From Novosphingobium umbonatum (lineage in GTDB: Bacteria; Pseudomonadota; Alphaproteobacteria; Sphingomonadales; Sphingomonadaceae): a stretch of DNA of 64,000 nt. Below are positions 19,301-27,934 of this stretch, in pieces. The stretch's first letter is position 1, and each line of letters starts with the position of its first letter. Position numbers and translations under genes: made by a program. A model generated the notes under the pieces. The model ran no database searches. It had not been told where the DNA came from and worked only from the letters and a program-made list of their open reading frames with translations. The stretch is taken from the NCBI RefSeq assembly GCF_004005905.1, contig NZ_SACO01000002.1, forward strand, positions 372,001-436,000, read 5' to 3'.

Positions 19301-19971
19301 ACATAGACATACTCAATGTTATAAGCACCAGAAGAAGTGGCTGATGAAAAATACTGATTAAGTGTCGATGACAAATCCGAAAAACTGTCAGTGGAATTGT
19401 AAAAATAAAGAGCACTTTGGCGACCGTACGAATTCTGAAAACTCTTATCTAGGCTGACATACACATAGTCTATGCCCGAACCCGCATCGCTAGCGCTTGC
19501 CGTGAAGTTGACGTAGGTCCCATTGCTCACGTTGATTGTGGATGGGATGGTCAACCCAAGCAAGGTGCCGGGGGTATTGTCTGTGGCCGCTCCACCGCTT
19601 ACAGTGAAGCTTGTGTTAATTCCCATTGATTTCAATTGGGATGAGCTGTAATAATTGTAATTCCCAGCCTTATCCCACACATAGACATACTCAATGTTAT
19701 AAGCACCAGAAGAAGTGGCTGATGAAAAATACTGATTAAGTGTCGATGACAAATCCGAAAAACTGTCAGTGGAATTGTAAAAATAAAGAGCACTTTGGCG
19801 ACCGTACGAATTCTGAAAACTCTTATCTAGGCTGACATACACATAGTCTATGCCCAAACCCGCATCGCTAGCGCTTGCCGTGAAGTTAGCGTAGGTTCCA
19901 TTGCTCACGTTGATTGTGGATGGGATGGTCAACCCAAGCAAGGTGCCGGGGGTATTGTCTGCAGCTGCCAC
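16333..19971 (-). pseudogene. Cadherin-repeat RTX protein, split by one in-frame nonsense codon
   Basis: A single frame of 1213 codons is interrupted only by TAA at 18966-18964 (codon 336). It starts at a GTG at 19971 with GGAG 7 nt upstream and lacks a signal peptide, as type I secretion substrates do. Order: three 126-residue tandem units (DNTPGTLLGLTIPSTINVSN type); several cadherin-like repeats of about 100 residues (ITGGADAGKFQIDASTGALS); Ca-binding GGxGxDxLxG repeats; and a C-terminal type I secretion region. The two sister units have TCA (Ser) where the third has TAA. As read, it yields a 335-residue N-piece, and perhaps a separate 863-residue piece from the ATG at 18924. No secretion ABC transporter is in the window. 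Confidence 0.85.
18857..19971. repeat. Three near-identical 378-bp tandem repeats
   Basis: The segment GTGTTAATTCCCATTGATTT recurs at 18857, 19235 and 19613, exactly 378 bp (126 codons) apart. The copies differ at only a handful of bases, including the change that makes the stop codon in the copy nearest 18857. The first unit is slightly shortened by the gene start. Confidence 0.9.
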
Positions 19972-20084
19972 AAAATAACTCCATGTCGCACTAAATTAAC
20001 CCCAATGTTGCAAGGGCGGCATTCATCCGCAAGATTTGAGCACAAACATCCTGTGCACATTTCAGATATTTTTATTTTATCGGA

Positions 20085-20183
20085 ACAAACTCCCACATTC
20101 TCGGTCCATTCCCCACCCGCATTCCAGGGCAAAAGCTGCCAGAAAGATCTCGCCACCAACAAAGAGGTCAATCTATGAGCTTT
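20085..20183 (+). repeat. 99-bp repeat, copy A: leader of the 189-residue gene, truncated
   Basis: About 91% identical to 24994-25092. It reproduces the leader, ribosome site (GAGGTC) and first three codons ATGAGCTTT of the gene at 25084, then ends. Ten bases later the second 89-bp repeat copy begins. The 430 bp between the two RTX genes hold this, the 89-bp repeat and a terminator; no intact gene is visible. Confidence 0.75.
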
Positions 20184-20193
20184 CAGTCGGAGA

Positions 20194-20282
20194 TTTTGGT
20201 AGGATCAGCGCGATTTCCACACCGCCTGATAGGCAGCACCCCAGTCAACAGGCGCGGCAATTTCTAGGACTTCGGTGTTTTT
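20194..20282. repeat. 89-bp repeat, copy 2
   Basis: Matches 13769-13857. On the minus strand it reads EVLEIAAPVDWGAAYQAVW followed by Lys-Ser-Arg and TGA; an in-frame TAG lies just upstream, so no longer reading frame survives. Confidence 0.65.
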
Positions 20283-20347
20283 CTAGGCTTGTACCCTTGG
20301 AGGTGAAGCAATGTGCTATATGCAAACCCAGCCGTGGCAGAAAATTG

Positions 20348-20388
20348 AACACGCAGGGCAGGAAAAAATGGCCTTTGCCCTGCGTGTT
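20348..20388 (-). terminator. Terminator of the second RTX gene
   Basis: Perfect 13-bp arms AACACGCAGGGCA (20348-20360) and TGCCCTGCGTGTT (20376-20388) with a 15-nt loop, 18 bp after the stop of the RTX gene, followed by CAATTTTC on the minus strand. Confidence 0.7.
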
Positions 20389-20405
20389 CCCGTTATAACT
20401 CTCGA

Positions 20406-23093
20406 TTAAATCAGAACAAAATCACCCGCATCCAAGGTTGGCTTGGTAGTCAGCGTTGCGATCTGGATAGCTACACCGCTGCCTGATCCATCGGCATCAT
20501 AATACAACGCGCCGGTGGCTTGGTTGTAGATCAGGCGTTGATCTGCCGTATTGGCCTTAGTGCCCAGTACAAAGTTGGACGCATTCAAAGTCCCCGCAGC
20601 GCTGCCCGAAAAGGCAGAGAAGGCGGTTCGATCCAGCGCAATGTGGTCAATGCCGTGTTCGAAGTCTTTGATCGTGTCTTTTGTTGTCGGATCGAACAGA
20701 TCGAACGAAAAAGTGTCTGCACCAGTGCCCCCGCTCAGGGTGTCCGCCCCCAGGCCACCCGACAGCCAATCCACGCCATTACCTGCAGAGAGCGTGTCAT
20801 TTCCAGTGCCGCCATAAAGGAAGTCATTACCATCCCCACCGGTCAGCACGTCATTCCCGCCCAGACCGTAGAGTTGGTTGCTGCCTGCATTGCCGGTGAT
20901 GGTGTTGGCCAAATCATTGCCCGTTCCGGTGAGGTTATCCGTACCGGTCAGCGTCAGCTTTTCCAGATTGGCGCCCAGAGTATAGCCGACCGAAGCTGAC
21001 ACCGTGTCGGTGCCTTCATTGGCATTCTCGATCACTACATCGCCGATGTCATCGACGGTATAGCCGTCATCCCCCAAACCGCCTGACATGCTGTCCGCAC
21101 CCAGGCCGCCGACGAGTTTGTCATTGCCCGCCCCGCCGATCAGCGTGTCTTGCCCATTGTCGCCGTTGAGGGTGTCATTGCCATCGCCACCGTCGAGCGT
21201 GTCATTGCCTTCAGCGCCGGTCAGGACGTCGTTGCCACCCAAACCGTAGAGTTGGTTGTTTCCCGTATTGCCGGTGATGGTGTTGGCCAGATTATTACCG
21301 GTTCCGGTAAGATCGTTGGCGCCGGTCAGCGTCAGTTTCTCCAGATTGGCGCCCAGAGTATAGCTGATTGAGGCAGACACGGTGTCGGTGCCTTCGTCGG
21401 CATTTTCGGTGACCACATCGCCAACATCATCCACGGTGTAGCTGTCATCACCCAGACCGCCCGACATGGTGTCCGCGCCCAGTCCGCCTACCAACCTATC
21501 ATTGCCTGCGCCACCAATCAGCGTGTCATTGCCCGCACCGCCGTTGAGGCTGTCATTGCCATCGCCGCCGGAAAGGACATTGTTTGCTGAATTTCCGGTG
21601 ATAACGTTGTCGAGGCTATTGCCACTTCCGTTGATAGAAGATGTTCCCGTCAAGGTAAGGTTTTCGACGTTGGCACCAAGCGAGAAATTTACCGATGACA
21701 TCACAAGATCTGTACCTTCACCGATCTTTTCCATGGCGATGTCACCGGCATTGTCCACGATGTATGTGTCATTGCCAGAGCCGCCTTGCATGAAATCCGC
21801 GCCTTGACCGCCATCCAACCTGTCATTGCCCGCACCAGTGCTGAGCATGTCAGATTTGGAGGTTGCTAGTGGCAATCCTGCAGTTGATTTGGTTTGGCTT
21901 ATGGTGTCAGCCCCGTCGGTACCAATAATGACAGCGCCATCGAGAATTGGCCCACCTTCTGGCGTAAATGTCTTGCTGTAGACCTCTGCCGCGATTTCAT
22001 ATGTTACAACGAAACCTCCACCGACAATCGGCGTAACAGTATGACCGCCTTGCCCACTAAAGTAATATTCAGAAATCTTCGTAGGAACTCCGTTCAAATT
22101 TCCATTGCTATCGATAATTTGATAATAAAGGACAGTGCCATGCGTGTATGTGATAACAAAGTCGCCATTCGTCAGGCTTGCGGCATTGCTATACCATCCA
22201 AGGCTGAGAAACTTTTCTGTGCCAACCTTATTACCAGATCCATCAAACAACTGATAGTTAACTGTATAGCCGTCAGGAGCAGTTCCAGTCCATGTTACAA
22301 GGAAGCCGCCATTGCTGGTTGATGTGATTTCGGGGAATCGCTGCATCCCCTGCGTGGTGGTATTGGCAAAGAATTCCCCTGAAATTGCCTGGCCGTTCAC
22401 ATTGAAGATTTTTGCGAGGACTGCATAATGGTCGCCATCGCTATTGGTGCCGATAGTTTCCCACGCAACAACAAAATTGCCATTGCTCAGAGCGGTAACT
22501 TCAGCAGCCCCTTGAGAATAACCGTCACCGAAAAATTGATTGATGCGGAAATTTTCGCCAGAAATCTGACCATCTGATGTAAAAATCTGCCCAACAATGC
22601 CACCAGCGCCAGCCCCAGGCGCCTGATGGTTTTGCTCCCAAGTCGCCACAATCCTTCCATCACTTAACGTAGTAAGCGAGATCGACGAAGGTGAGGTGTA
22701 AGATGGAAAATTGCTTATCAGAAATGGATTAGATGCGGGAATCCCTGAAGAATTAAAAATTCGAGCATACAAATAACCATCTCCGTATTCATTTTTATCC
22801 TCCCATAAGGCCATGAAGCCCCCATTCGACAGCGAGATGGCTTGGCCATTGAACTGTCGATCCTGTTTCCCATCATTAATGGTAAAGTCGCCTCCAAGAG
22901 TTTCTCCACTGTAAGAAAAAATTCGCCCTTTTACATCAATATTCCCTTTGAAAACGCCAAATTCTGGAGACAACCTCTCCGACCAAGTATACAATAGTCG
23001 GCCATTGCTGATTGGAGTAATGTATGGTGAGGTTTGCTGCCTATCAGCATTAAGGTTAACGGTATACGAGGCTGTATTGTTATAAACGGTCAT
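20406..23093 (-). CDS. RTX-type secreted Ca-binding protein with seven-fold N-terminal repeats
   Basis: 895 residues from the ATG at 23093, no signal peptide, so probably exported by type I secretion. The N-terminal 400 residues hold about seven copies of a motif like LSNGGFMALWED, ALSNGNFVVAWET and SLTNGDFVITYTH, suggesting a seven-bladed propeller. From about 430 the protein is made of RTX nonapeptides (GGxGNDxLxGG) in blocks separated by a repeated spacer (VSASISYTLGANLEKLTLTG). The C-terminus (TKDTIKDFEHGIDHIALD to LDAGDFVLI) is an M10-serralysin-like secretion region, shared with the neighbouring broken protein (YNQTTGSLFYDADANG there). The substrate or partner is unknown. It diverges from a LuxR-type regulator. 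Confidence 0.85.
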   Translation of the reverse strand: MTVYNNTASYTVNLNADRQQTSPYITPISNGRLLYTWSERLSPEFGVFKGNIDVKGRIFSYSGETLGGDFTINDGKQDRQFNGQAISLSNGGFMALWEDKNEYGDGYLYARIFNSSGIPASNPFLISNFPSYTSPSSISLTTLSDGRIVATWEQNHQAPGAGAGGIVGQIFTSDGQISGENFRINQFFGDGYSQGAAEVTALSNGNFVVAWETIGTNSDGDHYAVLAKIFNVNGQAISGEFFANTTTQGMQRFPEITSTSNGGFLVTWTGTAPDGYTVNYQLFDGSGNKVGTEKFLSLGWYSNAASLTNGDFVITYTHGTVLYYQIIDSNGNLNGVPTKISEYYFSGQGGHTVTPIVGGGFVVTYEIAAEVYSKTFTPEGGPILDGAVIIGTDGADTISQTKSTAGLPLATSKSDMLSTGAGNDRLDGGQGADFMQGGSGNDTYIVDNAGDIAMEKIGEGTDLVMSSVNFSLGANVENLTLTGTSSINGSGNSLDNVITGNSANNVLSGGDGNDSLNGGAGNDTLIGGAGNDRLVGGLGADTMSGGLGDDSYTVDDVGDVVTENADEGTDTVSASISYTLGANLEKLTLTGANDLTGTGNNLANTITGNTGNNQLYGLGGNDVLTGAEGNDTLDGGDGNDTLNGDNGQDTLIGGAGNDKLVGGLGADSMSGGLGDDGYTVDDIGDVVIENANEGTDTVSASVGYTLGANLEKLTLTGTDNLTGTGNDLANTITGNAGSNQLYGLGGNDVLTGGDGNDFLYGGTGNDTLSAGNGVDWLSGGLGADTLSGGTGADTFSFDLFDPTTKDTIKDFEHGIDHIALDRTAFSAFSGSAAGTLNASNFVLGTKANTADQRLIYNQATGALYYDADGSGSGVAIQIATLTTKPTLDAGDFVLI

Positions 23094-23326
23094 GTCGCAC
23101 CTGCATTTTGAATTTAGATCATCTAGATTGGCGCAGGGACATGAAAATGCTCCTGTCGCCGATAGTACCAGTTTGCAGCAGGAACATTCCCTAGGCATCC
23201 CCAGATCAGGGTATGCCGACCAATTTTGAAACATGCCCCTCAGGATTGTTGATATTTCCGGTCAATCCCGATTGAATGCTGCAGTGCGACGATTGATGGC
23301 TCGCGCTTGGAATTGATGAGGGGGCA

Positions 23327-24445
23327 ATGGGACGAGCCACAACCGTTCAGGATTTGCGCGAGACGTTTCTCGCAGCACCCTTGACCCAAGGCGGCTGGGA
23401 GTTGGCTCTGCGCGACATGGCTCGCCTAACCAATTCTGCGCGGGGACAACTGATTGCCTTTGACGGCGGGCCGATTTTTACCCTTGATATCATTACCAAT
23501 TTGGATGGTAATGACTTCCAGCGGAAGTTTGTCGAAATAAATGGCGGAAATCCCAACGTAAATTGGCGAGTACATTGTTCCGGTGAACCGTTGGAATTGA
23601 TTTACGAACATCATTACGACGAGGCGCACAAGAGGCAGCGCTTTGACCTCTATGATGATTTTGCACATGACGCAGACATGAGCTTTGGCATGCAGGCTGT
23701 GTTGCAGCAGGAGCGCGGCAGCTTCTTTGGTCTGGCCACGCTTCGTACACGCGAGGATGGCCCCAGCAGCGAAGATGATCGGGCTATATTCGGCGGAATT
23801 TTGACAGCGGCGCAAACGGCCGTGCGCTTACAAAGGAATCTGGCCCATCAAGGTTCCCTGCTTCTGGCCGGTGCGCTGGAAGCCATGGATGCATCGGTCA
23901 TCCTGCTCAATCGATATGGTCGAATGATGGGGCATACCCGTTGTGCTCAGGCCGCCCTTTCCAGCCAGTCACATTTACGCAGCGCCAACGGCAAGATATT
24001 TGCCACATCCCCCCGATCCGACCGTAAGCTGCAGGCAGCTATTGCGCGGGTACATAAAGCTGTTGAACGGGGAGATTTTCCCACACCGCAGCTGGTTTGG
24101 CTGGAAACTGCAACGGATGACTTGGCTGCAGGGGTTATCTGCGAAATATTTGGCCTGCCGCGTCAGGATTGGAGCCTTGGCGAAAGGCCCCATTTGCTGA
24201 TCAACCTCAAGCAACCGGCTCAATTTGACGAGCGCCACGTCGCCGTGCTGCGTGAGGCCATCGGCTTCTCGCCCAGCGAGGCTGAAGTGGCATTGCAATT
24301 GGCGAAGGGCATGGACCGCGAGGGAATAGCGAGTTCTCGGCAGGTATCCCCTGAGACGGTCCATACGCAGATGAAACATATCTACCGAAAGACCGGCATG
24401 CACAATGCTGGCGAACTGATCGCCTTCCTGCGCGATATGCTCTGA
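23327..24445 (+). CDS. LuxR-family transcriptional regulator
   Basis: 372 residues. The C-terminal LuxR/GerE helix-turn-helix is at about 311-372 (SPSEAEVALQLAKGMDREGI, then SPETVHTQMKHIYRKTGM). The N-terminal 300 residues are not a receiver domain and show no autoinducer-binding signature I can name; they look like a PAS/GAF-like sensor of the kind common in sphingomonads. A purine-rich GAGGGGG precedes the ATG. It is transcribed away from the RTX gene at 20406, with about 230 bp between them, so regulation of that gene is the obvious guess. Confidence 0.85.
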   Translation: MGRATTVQDLRETFLAAPLTQGGWELALRDMARLTNSARGQLIAFDGGPIFTLDIITNLDGNDFQRKFVEINGGNPNVNWRVHCSGEPLELIYEHHYDEAHKRQRFDLYDDFAHDADMSFGMQAVLQQERGSFFGLATLRTREDGPSSEDDRAIFGGILTAAQTAVRLQRNLAHQGSLLLAGALEAMDASVILLNRYGRMMGHTRCAQAALSSQSHLRSANGKIFATSPRSDRKLQAAIARVHKAVERGDFPTPQLVWLETATDDLAAGVICEIFGLPRQDWSLGERPHLLINLKQPAQFDERHVAVLREAIGFSPSEAEVALQLAKGMDREGIASSRQVSPETVHTQMKHIYRKTGMHNAGELIAFLRDML

Positions 24446-24534
24446 CGAGCGGAATTTTTTCGCCCATACCCAAGGCAGGGGATGAGCCCAAAAGCGTTTC
24501 GTGCTGTTGATCGTCACACAAAAGGAGTGCGACG

Positions 24535-24906
24535 ATGCAAAGCTTTAGATGTGGAATTACCCTTTTTGTGGCCTTGGGCATCTTCGTGAGCGGTTTGCCG
24601 GTGCTGCCCCCAACAGCACACGCAGCTTATGATGATGATCAGGATTCAACTGGCTGCATCAGCCGACCAGATGTACGCTATAATGTTAACTTTGCGGGAA
24701 ACACGGCGGCATACGTACGAAACAACTGCAATCATGCCGTCGATATCCGATTCTGCCTTGAGCGGGATACGGGTTGGAACTGCGGTGTTAATTGGGGCGT
24801 ACGTCCTGGGCAGACGTGGAGTTGGAGCAGTTTCAAAGCTACTGGAGAATGGTTCTATGATGCACGGCCAGCAGGGAGCAGTCGACGCTTTCGTTCGCCC
24901 GGCTAA
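24535..24906 (+). CDS. Small secreted protein of unknown function
   Basis: 123 residues with a clear signal peptide (MQSFRCGITLFVALGIFVSG, cleavage near AHA-AY) and AAGGAG 7 nt before the ATG. The mature part of about 93 residues has four Cys (in TGCIS, NNCNH, RFCLE and WNCGV) and many aromatic residues, suggesting a compact disulfide-bonded domain. It follows the LuxR regulator by 89 bp on the same strand and could be its target. I do not recognise a family. Confidence 0.75.
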   Translation: MQSFRCGITLFVALGIFVSGLPVLPPTAHAAYDDDQDSTGCISRPDVRYNVNFAGNTAAYVRNNCNHAVDIRFCLERDTGWNCGVNWGVRPGQTWSWSSFKATGEWFYDARPAGSSRRFRSPG

Positions 24907-24993
24907 ATAGATTATCAAATGGACGGGTTGTAGAGCTAATTTACCGCGCGCCGACCCGTCCATTCATGGCGCCGCTGCCGTCATTCAGTAGGC

Positions 24994-25092
24994 ACAAATT
25001 CCCGCATTCTCGGACCATTTCCCACCCGCATTCCAGCGCAGAAGCTGTCAGAAAGATCTCGTCACCAACAACGAGGTCAATCTATGAGCTTT
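24994..25092 (+). repeat. 99-bp repeat, copy B: leader of the intact 189-residue gene
   Basis: The intact counterpart of 20085-20183, with 9 differences in 99 positions. It contains the promoter-proximal leader, ribosome site and first codons of the gene that starts at 25084. Confidence 0.75.
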
Positions 25093-25653
25093 GCTTTTCA
25101 AGCCCGCTGTCGCGGCGATGATACCGCCGTCACCATCATCGCCCATGACATGGAACATGCCAGCCTCATCTTTGCCGAATGGCTGCGCAACCACCGCGGG
25201 CATATCATCAGCCAGTTCATGGACTTTCGGGTCTTCACCGACAGACATGTCTATGCCCAGCCCGAAATGCGCGATCTGATGGAAGCTGGGTATACCGGCG
25301 TGTGCTACTGGCTGGAAGAGCCTGAAGTATGGACCATTGCACCCCCGCATATGCCGGCCAAAGGCCCGCTGGAGCGCCCCGTCAGGATCAAGGCCTTTGC
25401 CTTCCACCATGGTAAGGAAAGCGCTCTCTGGGTCTTTGCAGAAGATGTGGCGGAGGCACACGCCATCTATGACATCTGGCACCGCGACACATGGGGCTGC
25501 CCTGCAGAATGGGACAAAATCACGCCGCTGCTGCCTCACAAGATCCCGATGGAGAAAAGCATGCTGCTCGAAGACATGGATGAGGGCCGCAAAGGCATCG
25601 CAGAGCAAGATGACGAGGGTGACTGGCGCATATGTCCGCCAGAGCGGGTTTGA
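25084..25653 (+). CDS. Unknown acidic cytoplasmic protein
   Basis: 189 residues with no signal peptide or membrane helix, rich in Trp, His and acidic residues (EHASLIFAEWLRNHRG, CYWLEEPEVWTIAPP). Two similar halves are suggested by EHASLIFAEWL near 28 and EDVAEAHAIYDIW near 120, which may reflect an internal duplication. GAGG lies 9 nt before the ATG. Its leader and first three codons also exist as a truncated copy at 20085-20183, so the gene has been duplicated and lost once. Function unknown. Confidence 0.7.
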   Translation: MSFAFQARCRGDDTAVTIIAHDMEHASLIFAEWLRNHRGHIISQFMDFRVFTDRHVYAQPEMRDLMEAGYTGVCYWLEEPEVWTIAPPHMPAKGPLERPVRIKAFAFHHGKESALWVFAEDVAEAHAIYDIWHRDTWGCPAEWDKITPLLPHKIPMEKSMLLEDMDEGRKGIAEQDDEGDWRICPPERV

Positions 25654-25838
25654 CGCTGTAGGGGCCTAAAAATGGCTGTGGCGGGGTTTGAGCATAAGCG
25701 GCCCCGCCTTCAATCCGAACGCCGGTAACTTGACGGTTTTGCGCGTGGGTATGGTGATTTTTGGGTGGACTTTTTGGATTGGTTAAAGTGATTTTGTTGC
25801 GAATGCAGACGCTGCGTGCGAATTTTCGCACTTTCCGG

Positions 25839-26396
25839 CTATCGCAGCGGAACCTTACCTACAGCCACCGCACCTGCCCCATCTTCGCCCAGCAACGCCG
25901 GCCTATCCTGTTTCGCGTGCAATATACGCCACACGCCGACCACCTCAGCACCTTTGGTATCGATGATCAGCCAAGGAAAACCTTTGATGCGCCGCAACCG
26001 CAATTTAGCAATGCCAAGTTCCTGAACCACCGGGGCGTTCCCCTGGTTGGAAACCAAGAAAGGTCGGTCTAGGTGTGATTTGATGCATCAATGGAGGCCA
26101 GAGCGGTTTCCACACAGGCATCTGCACCCAACGCATCGATGGCCCGCTGAACATCACGCCGCCCGAGTTCTTGAAGCACGGCCGGCTTTGCCGCCTTCAT
26201 GATGCCTGATGGTGTTGGGCCTGATCGACCAGCGCTTGGAAATGGCACCGCTCTAGAGTCTTCCCTACCGGTGATGCCGCGTCGTCCAACGGCAGGCCCC
26301 GCAACTTCTGCAACTCCTGATCTTTGCGGATGAGCTAGCGGACATACTCCCTGCTCTTGCTGCAACTCCGCGTCGAAACCTGCTGGCCCAAAAAAA
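25839..26396 (-). pseudogene. Decayed parDE toxin-antitoxin pair
   Basis: On the minus strand 26396-26197 reads as a ParD-like antitoxin: SKSREYVR, a TAG stop, then LIRKDQELQKLRGLPLDD, matching the family pattern S.EYVR.LIR.DQE. It is followed at 26199 by a ParE-like frame, RRDVQRAIDALGADACVETA, which stops early. The ParE C-terminal half resumes in another frame at 26057 (RRIKGFPWLI, VVGVWRILHAKQDRPALL), where the family has FPY.V.Y and VWRVLHG.RD. At least one nonsense codon and one frameshift make both genes dead. These family matches are from memory of the sequence patterns. Confidence 0.65.
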
Positions 26397-26829
26397 CCTA
26401 TAACGTTTCGGGCAGGGAGATCCTCAGCATGCTTTGGCGCGGACTCTCTCAAACTTTGGCAAACCACTACCGGTGAGACCAAGTCCTCCTTGAAAGTGAC
26501 AATCCCATTTTCGACCCACTCTAGGTCTATTGGGAACCCATGATTTCGAAGTTGACGTTCCTGCTTCAGGTTACCTCGGTTCGCTCCGAGGATAAGAAGA
26601 TTGCCATAACAATCCGATCCATGGGGATGTCATTTCCTGGGACGTCTATTCTCATGGGAGAATCTGATTTTTGCTTTTCGCCTACGTCCATAGGCTAGGA
26701 ATGGCACCCCGCTTCAAGCGAGGTGCCCGAGTGTGAAACTCAGCGACGGTGACCAGTCGACGAAAGGGCCGTCATTCCGCAACCAGGGGCGGTATATCCA
26801 CGCCTTCAACTGGGCGTGGTTCAAAAAAT
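26397..26829. other. Gap without an intact gene
   Basis: About 430 bp between the parDE relic and the Rep-like gene. The minus strand stays open from about 26640 to the relic and reads GSDCYGNLLILGANRGNL, which looks like eroded coding sequence of a gene I cannot name. A strong hairpin lies at 26704-26726 (GCACC/GGTGC and CGCTT/AAGCG arms with one mismatch), without a T tract. Nothing else is seen. Confidence 0.5.
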
Positions 26830-27306
26830 TCAGTGGGGATGAAAATCTGATGACAGAAAGTATGTGGGATCGCGGCGATCCGCGACTTTCAAAGCATATG
26901 CCGCAGCACCGACGCCTGAGCGCAACTGGAGATCAATCGACCCTCCTGTACGGGACACGTCCCTCCAGCATCTCCGAAGAAATTCTTCACATTCAGCGGA
27001 ACCAGAAAATCTAGGCAGTAAAGGCTTTAGGTCGATCAAGCAGTGGAGATGAGCATTACTCTCCAAATGCTCAGGGACTGCCACTGCTCGCAGTCGCTCA
27101 CACGACGGACGCTTTTCGACCCGTGCGACATTCAGAATTTTACCGTCAACCTTTTTGCAAAAGGCGCCGAAGATAGATTTAATTCTAAGAACAGTGAGCG
27201 AACGCTCACTGTTTAGGGTCAAAAAATGAGTGTACCCTTGGTCTTCGAAGAACTTGGCAAAATGCGGGCGGAGGTTGTGAGGGTTGGCATACAGATGTCT
27301 AGTCAT
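26830..27306 (-). CDS. HUH-type Rep-like endonuclease
   Basis: 158 residues. It has a His-hydrophobic-His motif in NAHLHCLI (His86, His88) and, about 50 residues later, a Tyr-x-x-Lys motif in AAYALKVADR (Tyr137, Lys140), in the order found in rolling-circle replication initiators. The first part, THFLTLNSERSLTVLRIKS, fits the beta strand that opens such domains. It is small and lacks a helicase, as in plasmid, inovirus-like and some integrative-element Reps. It lies between the parDE relic and the repressor, transcribed toward the cargo. A 24-bp palindrome sits inside its 5' part. Family assignment is inference from the two motifs. Confidence 0.6.
   Translation of the reverse strand: MTRHLYANPHNLRPHFAKFFEDQGYTHFLTLNSERSLTVLRIKSIFGAFCKKVDGKILNVARVEKRPSCERLRAVAVPEHLESNAHLHCLIDLKPLLPRFSGSAECEEFLRRCWRDVSRTGGSIDLQLRSGVGAAAYALKVADRRDPTYFLSSDFHPH
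27190..27213. repeat. Perfect palindrome inside the Rep-like gene
   Basis: 10-bp arms AACAGTGAGC (27190-27199) and GCTCACTGTT (27204-27213) around the 4-nt loop GAAC. In rolling-circle elements a hairpin of this type can present the nick site; here that is only a possibility. Confidence 0.55.
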
Positions 27307-27337
27307 TCACACATTTTATGTGTTATATCGCACACAG

Positions 27338-27922
27338 TCAATGGGTGTCGCCAACTAGGTGCTGGATAGCACTCAAAAGATCCTCCCGCATCTTTGCATC
27401 CCGCAACCAAGCCGCACGCCAGCGCCCAACCAACGCAACCTCCTGCACGCTCAACCATCGCCGAGCAGGGCGGGGATCAGCAACAACCTCGCGCATGACA
27501 GCTTTATGCTCCGAACTCAAATTCTCAATTCGAAGACCTGCCAACTCCTCCAACTCGCTTGTGAAGCTGAAAGATTGATCCGCTTTAATATCAGAAGAAT
27601 CAGATAACAACCTTCTTGCCGAAGCGCACCTCTGCTCAACAGCAGCCAAGAAGAATTCACTGGCTGATATCTCCACCTCATTGGCGATAGCTTCGGCCCG
27701 CTCAAGGGGAATTGGGACCCGACCACTTGCCATGTGACTTAAAACCACAGACTGCTTGTAACCTAAGGACTTTGCCACATCCCTGCCAGATCGACGCTTA
27801 TCCCGCTTCAGCGCAAGCAAGCCATCCTTAAGCATCAGCGCCGCGCGAGTCTCCGCGTAAGGCTCTCCAACGATCCCCAAAGGCTCAGACACATAGTTCG
27901 TTGACGAAACATATTTCGACAC
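27338..27922 (-). CDS. XRE-like repressor of the integration module
   Basis: 194 residues from a GTG at 27922 with GAGGAGG 5 nt upstream. A helix-turn-helix lies at about residues 45-83 (SGRDVAKSLGYKQSVVLSHM, then ERAEAIANEVEISASEF). The C-terminal half is helical and probably dimerises. It is divergent from the excisionase and integrase genes, and the intervening region has a perfect inverted repeat placed between the -35 and -10 boxes of their promoter, so it most likely represses excision. It may also control the Rep-like gene immediately downstream on its own strand. Confidence 0.8.
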   Translation of the reverse strand: MSKYVSSTNYVSEPLGIVGEPYAETRAALMLKDGLLALKRDKRRSGRDVAKSLGYKQSVVLSHMASGRVPIPLERAEAIANEVEISASEFFLAAVEQRCASARRLLSDSSDIKADQSFSFTSELEELAGLRIENLSSEHKAVMREVVADPRPARRWLSVQEVALVGRWRAAWLRDAKMREDLLSAIQHLVGDTH

Positions 27923-27934
27923 TCAAGCCTCCTC

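Noticed and set aside
18857..19971. A CRISPR-like or satellite array
   Set aside because: The 378-bp units are in frame with one coding sequence and encode the same 126-residue domain; there are no spacers.
25654..26829. Several further short open frames in the A+T-richer part of the island
   Set aside because: None has a ribosome site, family motif or consistent coding character; the interpretable pieces are the parDE relic and one eroded unnamed frame.
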